In this document: positions 45,344 to 55,975 of the stretch, one piece after another
Layout of the letters: each line of letters begins with the position of its first letter
Position numbering within the stretch: position 1 is the stretch's first letter
From: Nipponacmea schrenckii
Taxonomy: Eukaryota; Mollusca; Gastropoda; Lottiidae
DNA: 64,000 nt
Direction: 5' to 3'
Assembly (NCBI GenBank): GCA_030562195.1
Contig: CM060199.1
Location: 40,754,338 to 40,818,337 of the forward strand
The notes under the pieces: generated by a model
Database searches by the model: none
The model's input: only the letters and a program-made list of their open reading frames with translations
Told to the model about the DNA's origin: nothing
Translations under genes and position numbers: made by a program

Positions 45344-47371
45344 TTTGGCGAAAAAATGTCACTTTCCGATTGAAAATTGGTGGAACGATCGTCGAGTTAT
45401 TCAGAATCAAAGTTTGGAATGAAATAACAGTAAAATGGATTAAGTGGGGGCCATATTGTTTGTTTATCAGAGCACGTTGCTAAGGGTGCACGCGCTAAGT
45501 CATTGACGTCTTATTTACCGGTTTATTGTAAAAATTATTATAAATTGAACGCAATGACCTTGGGTGGGTTATTATCCATTTTATAATTACTCTATACAGA
45601 ATTAGGCCCACTTGATTCAGGTTACCTAACCTTACCAAACTTATAAAGTTTTATACCTGTAATTAACTGCTATTTTATTATGTACCGTTGTTATGTTTTT
45701 TACACTGATGTAAAGGTAGAAGCTTGCAACCCTATTAGCAGGACTCAATTGGTAGCCTATTAGGGGCCATAAATTTTGCCCCCCCCCCCCAGGAAATTTC
45801 GAAATCTAGAAACCGATGAATGTATTCGATTCGGAGACGCCAAAATCTCAAAGAAGAAATCAGAAGTCTGGAATGCCGTCAAATGACCTTGAAACGAGCT
45901 GGTTTAAGAGAGAATAGTGCTCATAAACGCCATACCTACTACTTTTAACACTCCAGTCAGTGATTAAAATGAAATGGAATAAATTGAGTTTTACGTCTTC
46001 TGTGAACCTTATAGGCTAATGAAGGTGTGCAACTTTTTCCAGGATTACAGTAACACACGGGGCTGGGTTTATTGTCCAATCCGAAAGACGAAATACCTTT
46101 TCCATGGCAGTCCCTCAAATCTGCATCACTGACAAGGGGAAACCGGGTTGAAAAGTCTTTAAAAGTTCATCTCGACCTTTTGCCGGGATTGATCCCTGGA
46201 CCTTCATATAAGCGAGTAGGCGTCTAACTCACTGAGCCACCGCGGCTCCCAGTCAGTTATTTTAAGGATCGTCCTGCAAGCATCATCGTCTGATTGAGCA
46301 ATATCCTAGGTTGGAAACCTTGAGGTGAGGGTCCGAGTTGACTGGGCACTAGCATGTGAGAATTATACCCAGCAAACTTTTTCATTCAACTGACATTGAT
46401 AATAGAGAATTCGTACAAAAGCTAAAAGATGAACGATTTGATATGTCGTGGACTCAATTGTTGGAAATGATTTTTGTTGGCTTCTAATTTTCACGGCGCA
46501 GGACGTTATAAACTCGTGTCTCTCCGATTCGACGGTACCGACCACACAAAAACAGGGCCCCCAGTTCCAATTAATTCTCCGTTGCCAAAGGATATATAGC
46601 CTATATGTGTTATAAAGATTCCATTCTTTAAAGGTTCTTTTCAAGGACCCTATTAACCGGAAACAAACATATTTCACAGATACATAAGAGGGAAGTGAAA
46701 CCTACTGTTAAACACACCCCAAGAGAATACACTATGGGCATAAAACTGCAATATTTTACAAATAAAGGGGAATAATCAAATTTTATCTATCCATTTACTA
46801 CTTCCATAGTTCTATGCTACTTGGAAGCAATCAATGGTAAAAGTGCTGAATATGTCAAGTCAGATTAATAAGGCAAGATAACTCTTTGGTGGGGATCTCT
46901 TCATAGTGGCTTGCTAACGTTCTACACAGAAATATGGGTAAAAAAAAACAAAAAATCTTTCGATTGGAAAATGTGTCCACAAAGAATTCAAAGGCAATAA
47001 CTAAATATTTTTCCATTGGTTTGATTTTAAATAGGGTTCATCCTTGGGTTATTCCAAAAAGACTCAAACCAAGTTTTAAGTTTCATCAAAATCCATCAAG
47101 AAACCAGCTCTTTATTCTGTCCACATCAATCGTAAACGGACAGAGAGAGGGCATATAAAAAGCAGACAACTCCCTGGTGGCTATCGTCTGTTCCGGATTG
47201 ATTACTGACGTTACGTTCTTCACAGTGATGTGGATGAATAGAAAAAAATAGTCTGAGTAGAAAATGAGATTTATGTGATTTTTTTTATAAATGAAAATTT
47301 ACACAAAAAGCAGCACTTTAGATGACACAAGATAATATAATTATAAATAAATTTGATATAAAGATTCGAGT
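45344..47371. other. Intergenic: KIF28 promoter side and CCT5 3' side
   Basis: The KIF28 5' UTR and promoter must lie just above 45343. No TATA box is evident. A complete SINE occupies 45970-46250. The frame at 46363-46677 (-) has no recognisable feature. A small frame at 46934 (+) begins with a Lys-rich MGKKKQKIFR but loses any similarity after about 20 residues. Confidence 0.45.
45970..46250 (-). mobile_element. Best-preserved tRNA-derived SINE
   Basis: Read on the minus strand: GCCGCGGTGGCTCAGTGAGT TAGACGCC (box A), AGGTCCAGGGATCAATCCC (box B, the tRNA T-arm pattern GGTTCRANNCC with changes), a core with TTGTCAGTGATGCAGATTTG, and the tail GACGTAAAACTCAATTTATT. It is about 280 bp long and the best source for the family consensus. 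Confidence 0.88.
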
Positions 47372-50300
47372 TTAAAAGTCGCTGGGTGCACGGACATCAT
47401 CTATTTTTAGTATCATTCGTACTAACTGTGTTGCTAGGAGTAACTGTTGTTTTTTAGCCATCAATGTTTCTATGACTTGTTGTTCCTTCATATCTGAAAT
47501 TAGACAATTATATTTAAGGTTTGAGATTCTCGACGTCAATAAAAATAGCTTAAACCATAAATAAAACTAAATTTACAATTTTTCTGATTATCTAGCAAAC
47601 AGCTAGGAACTACACGGATTTGTAAATGAATGAAAAGAAAATAATTTTACATCCTACTCTTCTGCACCTTGTGAGGTAATGAAGACAGACAACACCATGC
47701 AATGTGCAACAAGGGAAACTTTGCCATGACAGCAAACTTTTAACAAAACTTTTGATTGAAGGGAAGGTCTTGCATGTATAGATATTTATTGGTATGTAAT
47801 TAATTAGCCCAATCATGGGTGTTTTCAATATTTACATTTCTACTATCACTGCCTTCAACAAACCATAGTAGTGTTTATTTTTCCATGAACTTTTTTTTCA
47901 GTTTGTCACATGATCTATTGCGTTTATACGCCAATAATTCTAATGAGACCAACATTTAATCCTTAAATAAAAGCCATTTAACCTACCATTAGTGCCTTTA
48001 TGTAAACAGTCGATACCAAGTCGGCCATTTTTCTCTTTCACCTGTCTAGACTTGACCTCTGCTAGTGTATGTATGGGAGCATGCCCACTGTTCTCAGCCA
48101 GTGCTAGTGGGATGCTTTCTAATGCCTCAGAGAATGCTCTTACTGCATATTGTTCTAGTGTAGAAATCTGAAATATATTTTGTTGAAGATTACAATTAGA
48201 AAATTCTACATGGATTGATGAAATTAAAGATGAAATATATCTATATATGGTATTATCAGTCATCTGAAACTATCGCATTTTTCTCACATCAGAAATCTAG
48301 ATAAAATTTATCTATATATATATATATATATATGATATTCTTCTGTCATCCACGAAATGAATGGATTTTTATGATCAACTCTTCTGTATCTAATGGGTTA
48401 ACTGAAGACAGTTTTTTTGAAAACGTCCTGCAGTAAGAAACAAAGTCTATTTACACTATCTCATACAAGTTGTGATCCAAATTATTAAGTCTACTATTAA
48501 GAATTTGGACTTGGAAGAAGGATGGGTTTTTGATATTAGGGTGGAAGATGTATTCTGATTGGTATTCATCTGGGGTTTTTATTCTCAAAAACTGTTTGTC
48601 AGTAATTCATTTATAACTTGTTTTTCAAAAAGTTGAAAATTTAAAAATCTCAGTGATAATTCCCTACCTTATCTGCTGCAGCAGCTACAGCCAATGAGCA
48701 GGCTATTTCAGGTGCCCCTCCCCCGTAAACAACACGATTATCTCGTACTAAATTACGTATAACACATAGAGCATCGTGTAAACTACGCTTGGCTTCATCC
48801 ACAATCTGAAAAATACAGGATAGTAGACAAAAATATTCCTGAAATCAATAATACACCAGGCAATCTTCACTGGGTAACGAATCCCAGAATAAACTAACCT
48901 CGTGTTTATATGTTGTCTTATTGAAATCATGATGGAAGGTAATTAGTTCTTGAATTGTGGGAATACAAAATAACTCCCTTCCTATCTCGGAATGGTTCTC
49001 ATATTTTGGGGTTTTGAATACTTTTTGTTCAAGATTTGGAATTTAATGTCTGAAATTACATATTCTTTCAGAATTTTTCAGTTCTTATACTTCCTTAAAT
49101 AATATTAACTTACCATCTTGTTACCTCCCCTGATAAAGATGGTAACAGCGCGAGAATTTTTACATTCTTCAATGACCAACATTCTTTCTTTGGTCGTACC
49201 GAAAGTTAGCTCTCTAACTATACCAGCATGCCCAAGTTTCTCTTCAGTCAATTCTTCAAATCGGGGCACAATTCTACCTCCAGTAGCTATAGCGATTAAC
49301 TGCGAAAAAATAAAATGAAAGTAGAAATGCACATTAATTTTTGTAGACAAGGGTACTTTTTTTTTCAAATATCATAAAATGCATCTATTTTGTGACAATT
49401 TTCATATCAGTTAATTTATTCTATCTTAAAAAGTTATGAAGTTATAGCCATTCAAAGACAACACGTATTTTTTGTTGCAATTCCAATCTTGAAAATAAAC
49501 AAGATAATTTGGACGTCTTTCTCATTATACCCAAGAATTAGCAACCATTCAAATATCTACATCACTCACCTCTATTTCTGGACCTCCGACCCATCTAACA
49601 GCAGGTAACTCCCGTTGTAATAGAAGATGGTTGGCCTCGTCATCAAAACCCCACTGACAGATTACTAGGTTAGCTCCCTTGTCTTTAATCTAGAATTAAA
49701 CAACAGAAACATTATCATAGATATACATACTGGAGATCATACAACATCTTTCACATTCCGACCACTATAAGAACCTACAACCATCATATGTTTGATGTAA
49801 CCAAGCAAATGACATCAAATATGATTCACAAAGCCCTATCTAGACCTAAAACTAAAAAAATATTTGGAACTTATCTTTAAAGATGAGGCCCATGCTTAAT
49901 AACCATGGAGGTATATGCTTTGCATTAAGGACAAGCATACACTGTAACTGTAGGGTTAACTAGACATGTATTTTAGTCACTGAAGAGCCAGACAATATTT
50001 ATCTAACTCTAAATAAATAGTAACTAGAAAGTTTATTTAGCATAATGTCTGAACTGACTAGAATATATAAACTAGCAGGTATTCTTTATGCTTAGTAAAA
50101 GGTCTGCTGTTTGGAACTGTATGTTTGAGACTAGAGATCTGGACTGTTGATTTTATTGTTTTTACCAGTCATGTCTGACTAGAGCTCTGGACTGCTGATT
50201 TGACTGTATTTACCAGTCATGTCTGACTATTAAGCTTTTTGAGACTGTTGATTTGGTTGTATTTACCAGTCATGTCTGACTAGAGCTCTTGACTGCTGAT

Positions 50301-53095
50301 TTGGCTAAATTTACCATTCATGTCTGACAAAGACAGGAGCAAAAGAAAATGTTTAAAAAAAATTATAAAATCTTTGATCTCACCTGTTGCACCATACTTT
50401 CAAACTTTTTAAGTTCATATTCTCTCAAATTATGATAGTCCTCTACTGAGGTCACGTCTAACTTATGTTTGGTTTTAGGCTTTGGGGGTTCGAAGGGACA
50501 CGTAAGGATAGCCATCTTAGCATCTTTGACCGTCTGCAAAGTAGAAATTGTTGTTATATTTTCACTTAATGGTCAGTAGAGATAACAAATCTGTACTTTC
50601 TTATGTATCTGTAGGTTTTAAATGCTTAAGAAACCAATGAAGTATATCAAGAGAGATATTGCTATAAAATGAAATAATTTGAACCCTCACAGTTAAATAG
50701 TTTATATAACTAGCCAAATTTGTAATAATAATCAACTTTATTTTACATGGGTCAGAATTAGGTCCAATACACAAGGACATGGTCCTGTCTAACATTCAGT
50801 CCATAGAGACAAACATAGACTCTTTATTTTACATGGGTCAGAATTAGGTCCAATACACAAGGACATGGTCCTGTCTAACATTCAGTCCATAGAGACAAAC
50901 ATAGACTCTTTATTTTACATGGGTCAGAATTAGGTCCAATACACAAGGACATGGTCTTAGCATTTAACCATTGAAATACAACACCGGACTAAATCAGTGC
51001 AATGACGTAAAGTGTCATGATAATTTCTGGTATAGAAAGTAGTTCAGTGAGTTTATGTATTTAAAATGGCTCCTTATTATCCTTGTGTCCTGAATCTAGT
51101 AACAAAGTCAAATGCATTCTCGTTTCCAACAAAATCAGCTGATTATAAGACCTTAAAATATCAAATCTGAAGTCTAATTGGTAATTCAATGGAGAGGAAG
51201 CTATTGTAAATCAATTCTGGTATGATGCTGTCCTGAGTAATAATTTACTTACCTTAGGCATCTGAGGATGGCTCATATCCTTGTCAATAACAACACCTTT
51301 AACTAACATAGTATCTTCTAACTTTCCTCCAACTTTACCTTCTACCTTAATCAACTCAAAATCTACATCTTTCCGGTTTAAATCAGCCACAGCTAATATA
51401 GCATTGACAGCTATTTCAGCCATTTGACGATGACATCGGTTTATACTGCAAAAAAATTAATATAATAAAATTCAAATATAAGTATAGAAACAGAATGTTT
51501 ATAGAAAAATGGCACACTGAATACCTTTCAGATTATCCTTGCGTAGTTTTCACACACATTTTGTTAGTTCCCCTACTATTATGATATAAAATGTTTTAAC
51601 TTACATTTTAGACCCGAGTGTTGTCATAGCCAGTCTGATGAGTGGTTCAGGTTTCTTCAAATCAACTTCAAATTTATCGCTGATTTTATCTAATGTTTCT
51701 ACAGCAACTCTGGCAGCCATTTCATAACCGTCTGCTATTCTAATAGGATGTATTCCGCGATCTAACAACTGTTCTGCTTGCTCTAATAAAGCTCCTGCTA
51801 AAACTGTAATATACATTGAAATGGAATTGGAGTTTTATGTTGTACCGGTACCCTTCAGCATCTTATGGGGTAATGAAGACGGTCAACGCCATCCAGTGTT
51901 TAATTAGGGCATTTTTTATCAGGACAGCGGCATTAGCCTTTTTTTTTGTAATTTCTGTCCAGGGATCCTGTAGTACACCGGGCCTCCGTACAACTAGATG
52001 TCTAAACAGGGCCTTGCCATAGGAATATGAATAATGTTGTAAGAATTAATAGCATTAAAATAGTTGAAATTGTTCAAGTCAAAAATTATCAAGAAAGAAT
52101 ATATTCCATGACAAGAGGTAAGCGAGTGCTGATGTTCATTCTCAACTTACCCACAACACCAGTGGTTCCGTCACCAATTTCATCATCTTGTGATCGGGAC
52201 AACTGAACCATCAACTTGGCGATCTGATGATCTACGTCCATCTGACTCAGAATGGTAGCTCCATCATTGGTTATAGTCAAATCACCATCAGGACTGACCA
52301 ACATTTTATCTAGACCCTTCGGTCCTAAACTGGTCTTCAAAACACTCGCCACTGATTTAGCAGCAAGAATGTGACTCTGAAAGAAAAAACTAAATGAAAT
52401 GAATGGAGTTTCATGACAAACTATTCTGCACCTAAAGTGCCCATGAAGACGACTGCAATAAAAATTAATTTATTACTTTCACTAAACTATTGTCTGAAAC
52501 AGTATCAAAGAAAGAAACAACTATATTTTACAAGGATAACAACTTAGGTTCACAAGTCCGCCATGACAGGGATCCTTTCTACCAGCTGGTCCGTGGCCAA
52601 ACCTCTAGGCAATAATCTTTCCCAAGTTATCGTACCCTAAGGTGGAGTGGAATTATGAGTGAAGATGAGATATTAAAGTGAAAGACTGCCCCACAGATTA
52701 ATCATAAAACAATAGCTTTTAGGCCCAATGATAAATTTCATTTCAGCTGCAGTATTAAACCTATGACAAGCATTGGTATGCTCATTCTTCTGGAACACTC
52801 TATACCACCTTCACTATTTCCTTAGTGACAAATTATATATTTTACAAATTAGGACGTTGATCAGAATTGCAACTCACATACTTCAATACTTTCAAAATAA
52901 CTATATATACACTTGAATCGAAAACAAAATTAAAAAATATGACACATCAACATGCACGAGCATGAGACAAAATGCCGATTCGTTACTCACTTTGTGGGCT
53001 TCAATGCCGGTCAATCGGGTCTTATTCTCTTGATCCCGAAGGATGATGAACGGACGACCATATTCATCAAAAGCTATGGATCCTGTGCTAGCCAT
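47372..53095 (-). CDS. CCT5: T-complex protein 1 subunit epsilon
   Basis: Ten exons: 53095-52991, 52376-52151, 51803-51605, 51445-51253, 50533-50384, 49689-49570, 49299-49114, 48805-48668, 48167-47987, 47493-47372. All junctions are GT-AG and in phase; total 539 aa, matching the usual 541 or so. The start [20 protein letters not shown] is the conserved CCT5 N-terminus. Group II chaperonin signatures: [10 protein letters not shown] near residue 54, TNDGATIL near 72, GDGTT at 103-107 (ATP site), and [10 protein letters not shown] near 418. The C-terminus reads [15 protein letters not shown]. It works as one of eight subunits of the cytosolic TRiC ring folding actin, tubulin and other proteins. 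It is divergently arranged with the SPMIP11-like gene, 464 bp apart. Introns carry SINE pieces and two minisatellites. Nothing is truncated. Confidence 0.98.
47622..47735 (-). mobile_element. SINE fragment, inverted
   Basis: ACATCCTACTCTTCTGCACC followed by the ATGCAATGTGCAACAAGGGA block, the inverted 3' half. In the last CCT5 intron. Confidence 0.78.
48352..48425 (-). mobile_element. SINE tail fragment, inverted
   Basis: GAAATGAATGGATTTTTATG and CAACTCTTCTGTATCTAATG follow the inverted tail order. CCT5 intron; next to an (AT)n tract. Confidence 0.6.
50105..50330. repeat. Intronic tandem repeat, about 58-bp unit
   Basis: Four units share CTAGAGCTCTGGACTGCTGA and ATTTACCAGTCATGTCTGAC. CCT5 intron. 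Confidence 0.87.
50745..50962. repeat. Intronic tandem repeat, about 86-bp unit, 2.5 copies
   Basis: Nearly identical units contain TTTACATGGGTCAGAATTAG, GTCCAATACACAAGGACATG and CAGTCCATAGAGACAAACAT. High identity suggests recent origin. CCT5 intron. Confidence 0.9.
51825..52012 (-). mobile_element. SINE, 5'-truncated, inverted
   Basis: GGAGTTTTATGTTGTACCGG, GGTAATGAAGACGGTCAACG and ATCAGGACAGCGGCATTAGC follow the inverted SINE order. It begins only about 20 bases upstream (transcript sense) of a CCT5 exon. Confidence 0.75.
52395..52455 (-). mobile_element. SINE tail fragment, inverted
   Basis: AAATGAATGGAGTTTCATGA and TATTCTGCACCTAA are the inverted tail. First CCT5 intron. Confidence 0.65.
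52500..52670 (+). mobile_element. Copy of second interspersed repeat family
   Basis: ATTTTACAAGGATAACAAC, GGATCCTTTCTACCAGCTGG and GGAATTATGAGTGAAGATGA match the 38905 copy in order. First CCT5 intron. Confidence 0.78.
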
Positions 53096-53559
53096 ATTTG
53101 CAATTTAATCTCAATTTTCCACTGTAAATGTTTCTGATCGTGATGGATTATCTTATCGATGGAATTTCAGCATGAAGAAGCTTCTAGATCGCCATAATTC
53201 TAAATACTGTAACGTAAAATCCCACGAAACGTAACTATTTTATTTTATAAGAATTATTCTTTATAAACCTCACAGCACAAAATATCTTGTGTACTTAAAT
53301 TTTTTTTAGTGTGATTTCTATAAATTTTCTTGGATATTTTGAAAATAATTCAGCTAGGCACATAAAGATGTTAATATTTCGTTTCATAGTGAATTATGTA
53401 GAATCCTATAAATTTGTCAAACCGGATATCATGATATCTCTCGAGATTTCAAATGTAAACAATAATCATAGCAACAGGACGCTTTTCATTTCGTCTGCAA
53501 GGATTTAATGAAGTGAACGACTGAGTACTTGCCTTTTGTGTACAAAATAGAGTCTCAAA
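53096..53559. promoter_or_regulatory. Shared divergent promoter of CCT5 and SPMIP11-like gene
   Basis: 464 bp separate the two start codons, so both 5' UTRs and promoters must fit here. There is no TATA box at an obvious place. AGAAGCTTCTAGA at 53176-53188 fits two and a half units of a heat-shock element (nGAAn/nTTCn), about 80 bases upstream of the CCT5 ATG. Chaperonin subunit genes are known HSF targets, so this is a plausible site, not a proven one. Confidence 0.5.
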
Positions 53560-55975
53560 ATGTCGTTTTTTGGTTTGACACAATTGGGGTACCAAAACAA
53601 AGTCAGGGAAGGGTCAGCACCGGCTAAAGCTGACCCACTTCGAGGAAATCGACAACTTGGGTTTGTTGCTCTACCTCCGTTGAAAAATGACCAGTCGAAG
53701 GAAAGATCAATCGTTCCTGAAAATCAGACGTCTGCATACGGACCAGGTCCAAACGGATCTTATGTTGAATTTACCAGAATGAGAAATAAACACATAAGAA
53801 ATCCAAAAGGTGAGTGGCCATATCTTTTCTCTTTATAAGTTTTGTAAAGTTAAGTGTAATTGGTGACGCGTAAAAGTTGACCTCCTCTTCAATATGGATA
53901 GCCTAAGGCTTAGATATAGGATAAACGATTTTATTTCAAATCAACTTCTATTGAACTTAACAGTATCCTACATATTGACATACTTACATTCTTTTTTACC
54001 TTTTTATAATCTAAACTGTATGAATTAATCCAATGCAACCTCTGATGGCCCTATGAAAGTGTAGTAAGTAAGATTAGGTGTGGGTAAATGCTCAATTAGT
54101 CCACTTATATTTATTTAATTGTAATATTTATGTATTTCTCATTTGCCCTTAGGGGTCGCAAGTGAATAAAGTATTATTATTATTATGGACTATGTTATAT
54201 ACAGACAGTAAGTGTAGCGTAACAAAGCCCCTGTAGCGTAACGAAACCCCTTTCGTCTACAATTTTGACTACTGATCAACACGCTGATATAAATAGCATT
54301 TTTGTTATAATATTTGATCTAAAAACAGATTTAAAACTAAATTTTATTGTGCAAACATTTTATTCATTATATCATATACATTGTAAGAACGAAAGAAACA
54401 ACTATATTTTACAAGGATAAAAACTTAGGTTCACTAGTAAGGATCCTTTCTACCAGCTGGTCCTTGGCCAAATCTCTTGGCATTGATCTTACAAGGATAA
54501 CAACTTGGATTCACAGTTAAGGATCCTTTCTACCAGCTGGTCCTTGGCAAAACCTCTTGGCATTGATCTTTCCTGGATTATCCCTACCCATTTACAGCTG
54601 GGTGGACTGGAATTATGAATGATGATGACTTATTTAAGGTCATCGGACTATCACACACCAGTGTACTAATAGTAATTATTTTGTCTATTTTCAGTAACAT
54701 ATGAATTATATAGATTCCCTGTAACAACCTCCCATCGTTACGGTTGGTTTAATGTCAATCAGCCATTAAGAGTTAATGAACCTTGGACCCATGTTCCTAG
54801 AAAAGTTCAAAGAAACTCCGAAATGACAAGGTATGTATGGTTTATCATTCAGACTGTTGGTAATATAATGTACCGTAGCTATTATAATAAGTAGGCTAGA
54901 ATAATGGTATAAAGATAGCCTGTCTCTGATATTATCTGTATTAAAAATTAGGGTCAAATTTTAAATTTGTCCTTTATTAGACATTGAAGAATAACTGATG
55001 TCGATGAAAAACAGTACTTAATGAACTATTAATTCTGCTAACAGCCACAATGTTTTAGTAACAGCAATGCTCCATAAACTCTTTATTATTATCATTGTCT
55101 CTTTTAATTAACGCACTAATTAACTTTATTAGTGATTGGTTAATGTATTAATTTAAATAACAATTAGTCATCTGGTGTTAATTAGGCATTTTGCCAGGAA
55201 TGTATTCTGTATGATCTAATAAAACCCAGTTGTCTGTAATAAATAATAGCTTATTATAGATATAGGCCTATCTTAGATACATCATGTTTCTGGAAACAAG
55301 CCAAACATCATCAGTTACAATATTTGATAACCATAGACTCATAATACTAGTCCTTGAGGATGTTGTTTTTATGATGTTCATTTTTATCTGAAGACAGCAC
55401 TTGTATTTTGTGTTGAAATGTTTAAAGCCGCGGTGGCCTTACTGGACTCTTATTAATCTTAAGGTCCTGGATTCAATCATTGCAAAGGTCGAGATAAATT
55501 TTCGGAGTTTTCAGTCTGGTTTCCTCACGTCAGTGATGCAGGTCGGAGGGACTGACATAGAAAAAGCGTCCAGTCGTTCAGATGGGACAATAATCCGAGG
55601 CCCTGGGTGCTACAGACTGTGCAATTAGAAAGCCCAAAAAGACTAGGCTAGGCCTAATGACGCTGTCCTGGCAAAATTTCCCTCATTGTACCCTGCATGG
55701 TATTGCCCGCCTTTATTATCCAATAAGGTGCAGAAGGGTAGGACGTAAAACTCCATTCATTTCATTTTTGTTTGGTGTTGAAACATAATGTAACCTATGT
55801 AATAAAGAAGTGTGTATTTATCCAATAATTATCATCTTGTGTTATATATTTGGCTGATAATCAGAATGATTACAGTGCATCTTGGATCCATGTTTTTATC
55901 ATAATATACGGTACTATTTATTTTAGATTTGTTAATGAGATGTCCCTTACCAACCGTGAATTTTCTCTGTTTTAA
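53560..55975 (+). CDS. SPMIP11: SPMIP11/TEX49-like sperm or ciliary microtubule inner protein
   Basis: Three exons, 53560-53809, 54695-54830 and 55927-55975, with GT-AG introns and consistent phases, give 144 aa. The N-terminus MSFFGLTQLGYQNKVRE resembles TEX49/SPMIP11 (MAFFNLYLLGYQN as I recall it), and the C-terminus MTRFVNEMSLTNREFSLF resembles its conserved MTRF...FSLY ending; length is also similar. The middle is basic with Tyr/Pro-containing motifs (YELYRFPVTTSHRYGWF) typical of small axonemal inner-junction proteins. Known family role: a protein inside sperm axonemal doublet microtubules. The last exon lies inside a tandem duplication, and an identical extra copy of it lies at 59358-59406. 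The first intron contains second-family repeats (54385-54655). Confidence 0.7.
54385..54655 (+). mobile_element. Second-family repeats, one partial and one longer copy in tandem
   Basis: GGATCCTTTCTACCAGCTGG occurs twice, each followed by TCTTGGCATTGATCTT; the second copy runs on to GCTGGGTGGACTGGAATTAT. In the first intron of the SPMIP11-like gene. Confidence 0.78.
55427..55772 (+). mobile_element. Full-length SINE at the left duplication boundary
   Basis: GCCGCGGTGGCCTTACTGG (5' end), GGTCCTGGATTCAATC (box B), GTCAGTGATGCAGGTCGG (core), then GGTGCAGAAGGGTAGGACGT and AAAACTCCATTCATTTC (tail). Homology with the second duplicate starts inside its first ten bases (55433). Confidence 0.88.

Noticed and set aside
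45301..45483. Plus-strand 60-codon frame
   Set aside because: Shadow of KIF28 exon 1 and its 5' UTR, which read convincingly on the minus strand.
46363..46677. 104-codon minus-strand frame between KIF28 and CCT5
   Set aside because: No recognisable domain, no splice-site support; left as intergenic.
46934..47158. Frame starting MGKKKQKIFR, reminiscent of small Lys-rich nucleolar proteins
   Set aside because: Similarity ends after about 20 residues, and the rest is not Lys-rich or recognisable; at best a remnant.
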